A model generated the notes under the pieces. It searched no databases. It worked only from the letters and a program-made list of their open reading frames with translations, and had not been told where the DNA came from. Of a stretch of 62,473 nt of DNA, positions 18,316-25,972 are shown in pieces. Position numbers and translations under genes: made by a program. How positions within the stretch are numbered: the stretch's first letter is position 1; every line of letters starts with the position of its first letter. Source of the stretch: an uncultured Oscillospiraceae bacterium (GTDB lineage Bacteria > Bacillota > Clostridia > Oscillospirales > Oscillospiraceae); the NCBI GenBank assembly GCA_944385535.1, contig CALWXR010000005.1:1-62473 (forward strand). Direction: 5' to 3'.

Positions 18316-19008
18316 ATGGAGTTTTTACCCAGCGGAATCACCCTGTCCCCTTCCGGGAGTTCCTTCCCCTTAAGCACCGATTCCATGGTGCTGGGCCATT
18401 TTGTCAAGCTCCCGAGAAACGCTTCCGTGCTGGACTTAGGCTCCGGATGCGGCAGCCTGGGGCTGCTGCTTTGCAGCAAGGATCCGGGATGCCGTGTCAC
18501 GGGTATTGAGCTGGACGAGCGCGCCCACCAGGCGGCTTTGGACAATATCCGGCGCAACGATCTGCAATCCCGTATGGAGAGTATATGCGCCGACCTGCGG
18601 CAAGTTCCCAAACTGTTTTCCCCAGGAAGCTTTGCCGTTTGCGTCTCCAATCCTCCCTATTTTTCCGGCGGGCCTGCCAGCAAAACCCATTCCCTCGCCC
18701 GGCGGGAAGACACCTGCACCCCGGCGGAGCTGTTCGCCTCCGCCGCCTGGGCGCTGAAATTCGGCGGAGATTTTTTTCTGGTTCACCGCCCGGAGCGGTT
18801 GGCGGAGCTGATCGCCGCCGGCGCGAACGTCCATCTGGAAGCGAAGCGGCTGCTGCTCCTTCGACACCGGGAGGATCTTCCTTTTAACCTTGTCCTGCTC
18901 CAATTCCGAAAGGGGGGCAGGCCCGGACTGATCCTGGAAGAGCAGATCCTGTTCCACCGGGACAGCATCCCTACGCCCTATTATCGGGAAGTTTACCATT
19001 TCCCTTGA
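18316..19008 (+). CDS. TrmN6-like tRNA/nucleic-acid adenine methyltransferase
   Basis: A 230-residue class I methyltransferase with SAM motif LDLGSGCGSLGLLL (about residues 41-54) and the catalytic VSNPPYF (about 110-116), the NPPY-type motif of N6-adenine or N4-cytosine enzymes. It matches the YabB/TrmN6 family in size and in its place directly before rsmI and abrB, as in Bacillus yabB-yazA-yabC-abrB. The yazA GIY-YIG gene is absent here. The likely target is A37 of a tRNA, but this is inferred from the family. GGAGGGCCCT precedes the ATG. Confidence 0.85.
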   Translation: MEFLPSGITLSPSGSSFPLSTDSMVLGHFVKLPRNASVLDLGSGCGSLGLLLCSKDPGCRVTGIELDERAHQAALDNIRRNDLQSRMESICADLRQVPKLFSPGSFAVCVSNPPYFSGGPASKTHSLARREDTCTPAELFASAAWALKFGGDFFLVHRPERLAELIAAGANVHLEAKRLLLLRHREDLPFNLVLLQFRKGGRPGLILEEQILFHRDSIPTPYYREVYHFP

Positions 19009-19024
19009 CCATCAGGAGGCATCT

Positions 19025-19861
19025 ATGGCAGGAACACTTTATCTGGTTCCCACCCCCATCGGCAATTTGGGGGATATTTCCCAGCGCTGCCGGGAGATCC
19101 TGGAAAGCGCGGATTTTATAGCCGCCGAGGATACCCGGGTCACTCTGAAGCTTTTAAACCACCTGGGCATTAAAAAAAGCCTTGTCAGCTACTACGAGCA
19201 TAACAAGGCCTATAGGGGCGATAAGATTCTGGAGCGGCTCCTGGCCGGAGAAACCTGCGCTTTGGTATCCGACGCCGGTACCCCCGCCATTTCCGATCCC
19301 GGCAAAGATCTGGTGCGGCAATGCGCCGACGCGGGGATCCCGGTCTGCGCCATTCCCGGCCCCTGCGCCGCCATTACGGCGCTGTGCGTCTCCGGCCAGC
19401 CCACCGACCGGTTCTGCTTCGAGGGCTTTCTGTCCACCGCAAAGAAAAGCCGCCGGGAGCACCTGGACAGTCTGCGTTCCGAGCAGCGCACCATGATCTT
19501 CTACGAGGCCCCCCACAAGCTTCTTGCCACGTTGGAGGATATGGCCGCCGCCTTCGGCCCAGACCGTCCCATCAGCCTGTGCCGGGAGCTGACCAAGCTT
19601 CACGAAGAGGTCATCCGTACCACCTTAGGGCAGGCTGTGGAAGCATACGCCCAGACGCCCCCCAAGGGGGAGTTTGTGCTTGTTCTGGCCGGCGCGCCCC
19701 CTGTGGAAAAGCAGAGCGCCTCGGAAGAGGACGCCGCCGCCCTGGTGGCCCGGCTCATGGAGGAAGGATTGAGCCGGAAGGACGCGGTAAAGCAGGCAGC
19801 CGCCCGGTTGGATCTTCCGAAAAACGTGGTATATGAGATCGCGCTGAAGGACGCTCCGTAA
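19025..19861 (+). CDS. rsmI: 16S rRNA (cytidine1402-2'-O)-methyltransferase
   Basis: RsmI methylates the ribose of C1402 in 16S rRNA. The 278-residue tetrapyrrole-methylase-fold protein has LVPTPIGNLGDIS at residues 6-18, AAEDTR, the SDAGTPAISDPG loop and PGPCAAITAL. Its length and C-terminal helical domain fit the family. It lies 16 bases after trmN6 with AGGAGG upstream, on one transcript. Confidence 0.96.
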   Translation: MAGTLYLVPTPIGNLGDISQRCREILESADFIAAEDTRVTLKLLNHLGIKKSLVSYYEHNKAYRGDKILERLLAGETCALVSDAGTPAISDPGKDLVRQCADAGIPVCAIPGPCAAITALCVSGQPTDRFCFEGFLSTAKKSRREHLDSLRSEQRTMIFYEAPHKLLATLEDMAAAFGPDRPISLCRELTKLHEEVIRTTLGQAVEAYAQTPPKGEFVLVLAGAPPVEKQSASEEDAAALVARLMEEGLSRKDAVKQAAARLDLPKNVVYEIALKDAP

Positions 19862-19886
19862 AGCATACCGCCCAATATAACCGTTT

Positions 19887-19920
19887 CGTCCCTGAAGGCA
19901 AAGCCTTCAGGGACGTTTTT
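19887..19920 (+). terminator. Intrinsic terminator of trmN6-rsmI
   Basis: Thirteen-pair perfect stem CGTCCCTGAAGGC with an AAA loop, followed by TTTTT. The T tract overlaps the stop codon of convergent abrB. Confidence 0.95.
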
Positions 19921-20161
19921 AATATTCCACCATTTTCTTTACGCACTCTTGACAGACATTCTTTCTCCGATAGGAGATCAGCGCCCTGGTAGAGCCGCAG
20001 AAAATACATGCCGGTTCAAACTTCTGCAAGATTATGCGGTCATTCTCCATGTAAATTTCCAGTTCATCCCGCTCCGCAATGTCCAGCATCCGGCGCAGCT
20101 CAATCGGCAGTACGATCCTGCCCAGGTCATCTACTTTACGAACGATTCCCGTAGACTTCAT
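19919..20161 (-). CDS. abrB: AbrB-family transition-state regulator with C-terminal zinc ribbon
   Basis: An 80-residue DNA-binding protein. The N-terminal swapped-hairpin domain reads MKSTGIVRKVDDLGRIVLP, very close to Bacillus AbrB/SpoVT. The C-terminal third instead carries CIFC and CQEC, a four-cysteine zinc-ribbon-like pair (about residues 52-55 and 72-75). AbrB proteins repress post-exponential and sporulation genes. The convergent location after rsmI mirrors Bacillus yabC-abrB. The role of the Cys pair is unknown; metal binding is inferred. Confidence 0.93.
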   Translation of the reverse strand: MKSTGIVRKVDDLGRIVLPIELRRMLDIAERDELEIYMENDRIILQKFEPACIFCGSTRALISYRRKNVCQECVKKMVEY

Positions 20162-20229
20162 TGCAGCCAGCTCCTCTCCAGTGGGTTTTCATCGTTACCA
20201 CAGGTAAGCAACGACTTATTTGTTTTATC

Positions 20230-20258
20230 ATTATACCGTTTTTATATAGCATAGTCAA
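20230..20258 (-). promoter_or_regulatory. Promoter for abrB
   Basis: TTGACT, 17 bases, TATAAT on the minus strand, about 70 bases before the abrB ATG, in an AT-rich stretch of the kind AbrB proteins favour. Autoregulation is plausible but inferred. Confidence 0.8.
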
Positions 20259-20350
20259 ATACTTTTTGGAGAAACCCGGTTATTTTGTCGAAATTACCCA
20301 TACATTTTTTACCCATACCAGCATATTGTACACCAAAAGGAGGGGTATCC

Positions 20351-20923
20351 ATGGTACTAAGCTGGATCTGGACGCTGATGGTGCTCTTAAGTATCCTGTG
20401 CGCCCTGTTTCAGGGCACCGGAGGCGCTCTTGCCGGCGCCGCTATGCAGGGGGCCCAGGCCGGGGTGACACTGGCCATTTCCATGGCCGGAAGCATTTGT
20501 CTGTGGAGCGGCGCAGGCAAGCTGATGGAGCGGGTGGGGATCACCGCCATGCTCTCCAGGCTGCTGCGGCCCCTGCTTCACCGGGTGTTCCCAAGCACAA
20601 AAAAAGACCCAATCCTGGCAGGAAACCTAAGCGCCAATATCTGCGCCAATTTCCTGGGACTGGGCAACGCCGCCACGCCCATGGGCATTCGGGCCGCCAA
20701 GGGAATGAACAAAGACGGCGCCGCTACAAACGAGCTTTGCCGCCTGATCGTTCTGAACACCGCCTCGATCCAGCTGATCCCCGCCAATGTGGCCGCCGTG
20801 CGCGGCAGCCTGGGCTGCGCCGCTCCCTTTGACATCCTTCCGGCGGTGTGGATCACCAGTCTGCTTTCCGCCGGGCTGGGGGTGGCGGCAGCCTGGCTGC
20901 TGGGAAAGGTATGGCCCAAATGA
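20351..20923 (+). CDS. spmA: Spore maturation protein A (nucleoside-recognition/Gate family)
   Basis: A 190-residue membrane protein with several hydrophobic helices and the conserved stretch NLSANICANFLGLGNAATPM (about residues 93-112), typical of SpmA. With SpmB it promotes spore-core dehydration in Bacillus. The ATG at 20351 has AGGAGG seven bases upstream. It overlaps spmB by four bases, so the two are probably coupled. No sigma-G or sigma-E promoter could be assigned. Confidence 0.9.
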   Translation: MVLSWIWTLMVLLSILCALFQGTGGALAGAAMQGAQAGVTLAISMAGSICLWSGAGKLMERVGITAMLSRLLRPLLHRVFPSTKKDPILAGNLSANICANFLGLGNAATPMGIRAAKGMNKDGAATNELCRLIVLNTASIQLIPANVAAVRGSLGCAAPFDILPAVWITSLLSAGLGVAAAWLLGKVWPK

Positions 20924-21429
20924 GCGGCTACATCGTTCCTTTGCTTCTTTTTTTCACCGCGGCCATCGCCCTGGGCAAGCAAGAAAACGCCTACGGCATC
21001 ATGCTGCAAGGGGCCTCAGAGGGGCTGAGCCTCCTTGGCTCCATCCTGCCCTCTCTGGTTCTGCTGCTCACCGCGGTGTACATGCTCCGGGCCAGCGGGG
21101 CAATGGAACTAATGAGTCTGGCCCTGTCGCCGGTATTCTCCCTTTTCGGCATTCCTCCGGAGACCGCCCCTCTGGTACTGATCCGGCCCATCAGCGGCAG
21201 CGCCGCTTTGGCGGTGGGGGCGGAGCTGATGAAGGAGTACGGTGTGGACTCCTCCATCGGCAGAACCGCCGCGGTAATGCTTGGCTCTACAGAAACCACC
21301 TTTTACACCATCAGCGTCTACTTTGGCGCCGCCGGGGTGAAAAGCACCCGCTATACCATTCCCGCCGCTCTGTTCGCGGATTTTGTAGGCTTTTTTATGG
21401 CCAGCTTAACCGTTCGGTTCCTGTTTTGA
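20920..21429 (+). CDS. spmB: Spore maturation protein B
   Basis: A 169-residue polytopic protein of the same Gate family, with the SpmB stretch RPISGSAALAVGAELM and MLGSTETTFYTISVYFGA. It begins at an ATG overlapping the spmA stop (ATGA); an in-frame ATG at 20911 with GGAAAGGT before it is an alternative. The pair supports a spore-forming host. Its 3' end overlaps the convergent rubrerythrin gene by 24 bases. Confidence 0.9.
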   Translation: MSGYIVPLLLFFTAAIALGKQENAYGIMLQGASEGLSLLGSILPSLVLLLTAVYMLRASGAMELMSLALSPVFSLFGIPPETAPLVLIRPISGSAALAVGAELMKEYGVDSSIGRTAAVMLGSTETTFYTISVYFGAAGVKSTRYTIPAALFADFVGFFMASLTVRFLF

Positions 21430-22029
21430 GGCGCTTTCTATCCACTGCTTTCTGTCCAGGTCTCCCTCCTGCCAGCCGGCGCTCTTCCCACAGACGGGAC
21501 AGGGGTCGCAGGCCCGGATTCCTTCGTAGGTGTAGCCGCAGTTGAAACACCGCCATTTGATAGGGGTTTCCTTTTCCGTCAGATGGCCGCTTTTGAGCTG
21601 GGCCTCCAGATCCCGGAACTGGCAGTGATGGACGCCTTCCACCCGGGCGATCTGCATCCACAGCCGGGCCGCGTCCTTGTAGCCCTCCCGGCGGGCCATT
21701 TCCGCAAACCCCGGATAGGCGTCGTCATGCTCTTCCAGCTCTCCCCGGGCGGCGAAGGCCAGATTCTCCGCCGTGGTCCCCAGCTGATAGGGATATCCGC
21801 CGGACAGCTCGGCGTTGTCCGCGCAGCCCCCCAGTTGCTGAAGCATTTCCAAAAACTCCTGAGCGTGGGCAGCCTCATTGTGGGCGGTCTCCTCAAAGAC
21901 CCTGGCGATCCACTCGCAGTTTTCCTCCCGGGCCACCTGGGCGTAAATGGTATACCGGCTCCGGGCCTGGGATTCTCCGGCAAAGGAGCGGATCAGATTC
22001 TTTCTGGTTTCCGAGTACATGAAATCCAT
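21406..22029 (-). CDS. Rubrerythrin
   Basis: A 207-residue peroxide-detoxifying non-haem iron protein. The N-terminal four-helix domain has the diiron ligands in FAGESQARSRY (about residue 16), EETAHNEAAHA and later an ARVEGVHHCQF segment. The C-terminal rubredoxin-like domain has CFNCGYTYEG and CPVCGKSAGW, two C-x2-C pairs for one Fe(SCys)4. It reduces hydrogen peroxide with electrons from NADH-linked carriers in anaerobes. AAAGGGG precedes the ATG at 22029. Confidence 0.96.
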   Translation of the reverse strand: MDFMYSETRKNLIRSFAGESQARSRYTIYAQVAREENCEWIARVFEETAHNEAAHAQEFLEMLQQLGGCADNAELSGGYPYQLGTTAENLAFAARGELEEHDDAYPGFAEMARREGYKDAARLWMQIARVEGVHHCQFRDLEAQLKSGHLTEKETPIKWRCFNCGYTYEGIRACDPCPVCGKSAGWQEGDLDRKQWIESASKQEPNG

Positions 22030-22083
22030 ATTGGCATCCCCTTTCTTCATTGGCAGGATGCCCGGATTCTGGCAGATTATTCC

Positions 22084-22122
22084 CAAAAAAATCCCGGAAG
22101 AGCTGACTCTTCCGGGATTTTT
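22084..22122 (-). terminator. Intrinsic terminator of nagB
   Basis: A 13-pair stem AATCCCGGAAGAG around CTGA, followed on the minus strand by seven Ts. It isolates nagB from the rubrerythrin gene. Confidence 0.93.
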
Positions 22123-22142
22123 CCTATGCAATTATGTATGTA

Positions 22143-22880
22143 TTACAGCAAGTCCTTGACCAGGGCCAGGGCTTCCTCGTCGGCAACCAGAGTAAAGTCC
22201 GGATGCAGCTGCAAAATGGAGCCGGGAGCCTGGGGCTTGATGGGGCCGAAGAAGCAGTCCTTCACCGCCTGGGCCTTATTCGCGCCGTTGACCACCAGCA
22301 GTACCCGCTTGGCCTTCATGATGGAGCCGATGCCCATGGTGTAGGCGTGGGTGGGCACATCCTCCCGCTTTTCAAAGAACCGGGCGTTGGCGTCGATGGT
22401 GGAGGCGGTGAGGGCTACCTTGTTGGTGCCCTTGACAAAGGCGTCCCCGGGCTCGTTGAAGCCGATGTGGCCGTTGGGGCCCAGGCCCAGCAGCTGCAGA
22501 TCCGCGCCGCCGAAGCCGTCAATCACAGCGTCATACCGGGCGCACTCCCCTTCCGCGTCGGGATTCGTCCCATCGGGAATGTTGCAGTTGGCCTGGTCGA
22601 TGTTCACATGGTCAAACAGGTTGGCGCGCATGAAGTAGGCATAGCTCTGGTCATGATCCTTGGTCAGGCCCACATACTCGTCCAGATTCACGGTTTTGAC
22701 CTGGGAGAAGTCCAGATCTCCCCTTTCATACTTGGCGATCAGTTCCTTGTAGGTGCCCACAGGGCTGCTGCCGGTAGCCAGGCCCAGCACGCAGTCGGGC
22801 TTCAGGTAAATCTGGGCGGCGATGATGTTTGCGGCCTTACGGCTAACATCGGCATAATCCTTGGCGCGAATCAGTCTCAT
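22143..22880 (-). CDS. nagB: Glucosamine-6-phosphate deaminase
   Basis: NagB converts glucosamine 6-phosphate to fructose 6-phosphate and ammonia. The 245-residue protein shows LATGSSPVGTYKELI (phosphate site, about residues 35-49), NLDEYVGL and GLGPNGHIGFNEPG with the catalytic His. The ATG at 22880 (MRLIRAKDY) is the family-like start; an in-frame ATG 21 bases upstream lacks a ribosome-binding site. No nagA or sugar transporter is adjacent; the gene is monocistronic. Confidence 0.96.
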   Translation of the reverse strand: MRLIRAKDYADVSRKAANIIAAQIYLKPDCVLGLATGSSPVGTYKELIAKYERGDLDFSQVKTVNLDEYVGLTKDHDQSYAYFMRANLFDHVNIDQANCNIPDGTNPDAEGECARYDAVIDGFGGADLQLLGLGPNGHIGFNEPGDAFVKGTNKVALTASTIDANARFFEKREDVPTHAYTMGIGSIMKAKRVLLVVNGANKAQAVKDCFFGPIKPQAPGSILQLHPDFTLVADEEALALVKDLL

Positions 22881-22931
22881 TTTTAAAAAATCCCCTTTCA
22901 TATTTTCACGAATGGTTTGCTGCCTGGGTTT

Positions 22932-22960
22932 ATTTTACCATTCATTCCCCAATCTGTACA
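22932..22960 (-). promoter_or_regulatory. Promoter for nagB
   Basis: TGTACA, 17 bases, TAAAAT on the minus strand with TGG before the -10. It lies about 50 bases before the start codon. Confidence 0.5.
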
Positions 22961-23112
22961 GCCCTTTTTTCATTTTCCGTTTAATTCGGCAAAATCAAAA
23001 TACTTTTCTGCCCGTCCTTCATCTGGCCTTATTTTATATCATAAATTTGGCTCTATATTTATAGCCAAGAATCGATATAATAGGAATATTCCATCCAAGG
23101 AGGTCATCGAAA

Positions 23113-23682
23113 ATGGAAAAGAGCAAAACTCTGTCTACCAAAAAAATCGTGTTTACCGCGCTGATGGCGGCGCTGACTGTAGCCGGTTCCGCTCTTCGCA
23201 TCACCCTTCCTCTGGACATCGCGGGCACCACATCCTTCCACCTGGGCAATATCATGTGCGCCCTTTCCGGCATCCTGCTGGGTCCCTGGCTGGGCGGTCT
23301 GGCCGCCGGTCTCGGCTCGCTGCTGTACGATCTGACCAATCCCCTTTACGTCTCCGAGTGCTGGATCACCTTCCTGACCAAAGGCGCTTACGGCCTGGTG
23401 ACCGGTCTGGTGATCGCCGCCGGAAAAAAGGAGTGGGGCTATGGAAAGGCCATCGCCGCCACGATCGCCGGCGCTGTGACCTATGCCGCGCTGTACCTGG
23501 CCAAAAGCTTTTTCTGGAGCGGCCTGCTGATGCAGGGCCTGACCCCTGCCGCCGCCGGGCTGACTGTGGTCGGAAAGCTTCCCGCCACCATTTTCAATGC
23601 CGCGGTAGCCATCATCTTCGCCCCCATCCTGGCCATAGCCATCCGATCCGCTTTGGAAGAGAACCGTATCTCCCTGGATTGA
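23113..23682 (+). CDS. ECF transporter S component (vitamin-type substrate-binding subunit)
   Basis: A 189-residue protein with about six membrane helices and the S-component pattern: an N-terminal ALMAALTVAGSALRI, then FHLGNIMCALSGILLGPWLGG and a GSLLYDLTNPLY loop. S components bind a vitamin or metal and dock to a shared EcfT/EcfA1/EcfA2 module, which is not in this window. The substrate cannot be read from the sequence. AAGGAGG stands ten bases before the ATG. TATAAT at 23076 and the inverted repeat TTGGCT...AGCCAA (23047-23068) lie upstream; I recognise no vitamin riboswitch. Confidence 0.85.
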   Translation: MEKSKTLSTKKIVFTALMAALTVAGSALRITLPLDIAGTTSFHLGNIMCALSGILLGPWLGGLAAGLGSLLYDLTNPLYVSECWITFLTKGAYGLVTGLVIAAGKKEWGYGKAIAATIAGAVTYAALYLAKSFFWSGLLMQGLTPAAAGLTVVGKLPATIFNAAVAIIFAPILAIAIRSALEENRISLD

Positions 23683-23695
23683 TCTTCTGATCACA

Positions 23696-23731
23696 AAGCA
23701 CGGCGCCACCCTAAAACGGCGCCGTGCTTTT
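23696..23731 (+). terminator. Intrinsic terminator of the ECF S gene
   Basis: Twelve-pair stem AAGCACGGCGCC/GGCGCCGTGCTT around a 10-base loop, ending in TTTT. Confidence 0.9.
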
Positions 23732-23794
23732 CTGGGCAGAAGGGTAATTCTCCGGAACAAATTTGCGGAATCGTAACAATTCTTCCTCCCCCGG

Positions 23795-23803
23795 TGGTAT
23801 AAT
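23795..23803 (+). promoter_or_regulatory. Extended -10 promoter for the esterase gene
   Basis: TGGTATAAT, an extended -10 element, about 30 bases before the esterase ATG. No good -35 is present. Confidence 0.55.
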
Positions 23804-23832
23804 TGTTTTAATTGTTATGAGGAGGAATTGCC

Positions 23833-24705
23833 ATGTCGCTGCAAAGCATTCTGTTTCATATTAACGCGGGACGTTCCGACCGGAAGCGGGACGCCGCCAT
23901 CCAGCTGCCCGCGGGCGTCACCCAATGCCGGAACATCTCCTACGGCCCCTACGGCAAGGACAGCATGCTGGATGTATACTATCCTGACGGGACGAAAGCC
24001 CCTCTGCCTACCATTGTCAGCATCCATGGGGGCGGCTTCGTCTACGGCACAAAAGAGGTCTACCGCCGCTACGGTATGGACATGGCCCGCCGGGGCTTTG
24101 CCTTTGTGAACTTCAATTACCGTCTGGCTCCCAAATGGAAATTCCCCACCCCCTTGGCCGACGCCAACGCCGTGCTGGAATGGGTAGTAAAAAATGCCCG
24201 GACTTATCACCTGGATCCGGAGCGGATCTTCCTGGTGGGCGACTCCGCCGGAGCTCAGCTGGCCAGCCAGTACGCCGCCATTTACACCAACCCCAAGTAC
24301 GCCTCTTTGTTCTCCCTGAATCTTCCCGAAATCCGGATCCGGGCGCTGGGGCTGAACTGCGGCGTGTATGACATGGCCGCCTACGCCGCCCAGCCAAGAA
24401 AGGGCCTGAGCCTGGATTATTTAGGAAAGCAGCTGCCTTCCGACGATCCTCGTTTGCAGGTGCTGGCGGCCATTACAAAAGACTACCCGCCCGCCTATAT
24501 CACCACCGCCTGCCATGACTTTATCCGGGACAACGCCCAGCCCATGTATGAATTCCTCCGGGCCAAAGGGGTTCCCTGCCAGTGGAAATGCTACGGCACG
24601 GAAGACAACGAAGCCGTGGGCCACGTGTTCCATGTAAACATCGCCCTGTCGGAAGCCGCGGCCTGCAACGACGACACCGCCGCCTTTTTCCGGAAGTTTC
24701 TGTAA
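23833..24705 (+). CDS. Alpha/beta hydrolase, BD-FAE/HSL-like esterase
   Basis: A 290-residue cytoplasmic esterase-like protein without a signal peptide. It has the oxyanion-hole motif SIHGGGFVYG (about residues 64-73) and the nucleophile elbow GDSAGAQLA (about 136-144). A likely acid/His pair near the C-terminus includes GHVFHV. The HGGG motif places it with hormone-sensitive-lipase-like and BD-FAE esterases, which act on acyl esters or feruloyl groups. The natural substrate is unknown. GAGGAG precedes the ATG; the gene is monocistronic between two terminators. Confidence 0.88.
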   Translation: MSLQSILFHINAGRSDRKRDAAIQLPAGVTQCRNISYGPYGKDSMLDVYYPDGTKAPLPTIVSIHGGGFVYGTKEVYRRYGMDMARRGFAFVNFNYRLAPKWKFPTPLADANAVLEWVVKNARTYHLDPERIFLVGDSAGAQLASQYAAIYTNPKYASLFSLNLPEIRIRALGLNCGVYDMAAYAAQPRKGLSLDYLGKQLPSDDPRLQVLAAITKDYPPAYITTACHDFIRDNAQPMYEFLRAKGVPCQWKCYGTEDNEAVGHVFHVNIALSEAAACNDDTAAFFRKFL

Positions 24706-24711
24706 GCCCAT

Positions 24712-24754
24712 AAAAAGAAGGAAAGCACCGTTTTTTGGCGCTTTCCTTCTTTTT
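24712..24754. terminator. Bidirectional terminator between esterase and U32 genes
   Basis: Fifteen-pair stem AAAAAGAAGGAAAGC/GCTTTCCTTCTTTTT with a loop of about 13 bases. T runs on both strands let it serve both convergent genes; it touches the stop codon of the U32 gene. Confidence 0.88.
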
Positions 24755-25970
24755 ATTTTGCTGAAAGATCCACCCTTCTGCGGATCAGGCTGCATGGCGG
24801 AACCGGCCTTGGCAGCCGCATGGTGAACTTCATCTGGGGGGTCTTGGGTTCTTCCAGAGGATTCCCTTCCAGATCCGCCAGCTCCGTCGCGGTAACTGCA
24901 AAGGGCCGCAGATCCGGGCCCACCACCTCCAGGGCGTCCCCTGCCCGGAACTTGTTATTCAGGCTGCACAGAGCCAGGCCGTTTTCGTCACAGCGTTCCA
25001 CCTTGGCACAGATCTGCCACTGGCGGATATACCGGGAGTTTTCCACATACTGCCCCGGCTCTCCGTAGTAAAAGCCGGTGGAATAGATCCGGTGGGACAC
25101 ATGCTCCACCTCGTCCCGCCAAACAGGGTCAATCTCCCGCCCGGCGGCGATATCGTCGATGCAGTGCCGGTAGGCGCCGGTGACGATGGCGGCGTAGTAG
25201 GCGGATTTGGCTCTGCCCTCGATTTTAATGCAGTCCACGCCCGCGTCCATCAGGTCCTTCAGATGGTCGATCATGCACATATCCCGGGAATTTAATATGT
25301 AGCTTCCCTTTTCATCCTCGTATACAGGGAAGTACTCTCCCGGGCGCTTCTCTTCCATCAGGGCGTACTGGTACCGGCAGGGCTGGGCGCAGGCCCCCCG
25401 GTTGGCGTCCCGGCCGGTCATATAGTTGCTCAGCAGACACCGGCCGGAATAGCTGACGCACATGGCCCCGTGGCCGAAGGTCTCAATTTCCAATTTGGGA
25501 TCCACCTTCTGGCGGATGGTGCGGATTTCCTCCAGGCTGCACTCCCGGGCCAGCACCACCCGGCTGGCTCCCAAATCGAACCAGGCCTGGGCGCTGGCAT
25601 AGTTGGCAACAGACTGCTGGGTGGAGATGTGCCGCTGGCAGCGGGGGGCGTATTTCCCCGCCAGGGAAAAGGCCCCCAAATCCGCCACGATCAGGGCGTC
25701 TACACCCGCGTCATCCAGCATCCGCAAATATTCCGGAAGATCGTCCACTTCTTCATTCCGAGGCATGGTGTTCACCGTTACGTGACATTTGACCCCGTGC
25801 TCGTGGGCAAATTTCACCGCCAGAGGCAGCTCCTCCCGGGTGAAATTGCCCGCGTAGGAGCGCATGCCGAAGCTGGTTCCCGCCAGGTATACTGCGTCCG
25901 CGCCGTAGAGGACAGACATTTTCAGTCTGTCCATATCTCCGGCGGGGCTTAGTAGCTCTAATTTTCTCAT
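24753..25970 (-). CDS. Peptidase U32 family protein, TrhP-like tRNA hydroxylation factor
   Basis: A 405-residue U32 protein. The signature ETFGHGAMCVSYSGRCLLSN (about residues 163-182) is followed by YMTGRDANRGACAQPCRY, with four conserved cysteines that hold a cluster in characterised members. U32 proteins of this type (TrhP/YrrN-YrrO) act in forming 5-hydroxyuridine at tRNA position 34 rather than as collagenases. Synteny agrees: in Bacillus yrrL (mltG) precedes yrrM-yrrN-yrrO, and here mltG directly precedes this gene. The ATG at 25970 has GGAG six bases upstream; a GTG at 25976 does not. Confidence 0.88.
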   Translation of the reverse strand: MRKLELLSPAGDMDRLKMSVLYGADAVYLAGTSFGMRSYAGNFTREELPLAVKFAHEHGVKCHVTVNTMPRNEEVDDLPEYLRMLDDAGVDALIVADLGAFSLAGKYAPRCQRHISTQQSVANYASAQAWFDLGASRVVLARECSLEEIRTIRQKVDPKLEIETFGHGAMCVSYSGRCLLSNYMTGRDANRGACAQPCRYQYALMEEKRPGEYFPVYEDEKGSYILNSRDMCMIDHLKDLMDAGVDCIKIEGRAKSAYYAAIVTGAYRHCIDDIAAGREIDPVWRDEVEHVSHRIYSTGFYYGEPGQYVENSRYIRQWQICAKVERCDENGLALCSLNNKFRAGDALEVVGPDLRPFAVTATELADLEGNPLEEPKTPQMKFTMRLPRPVPPCSLIRRRVDLSAK

Positions 25971-25972
25971 GG

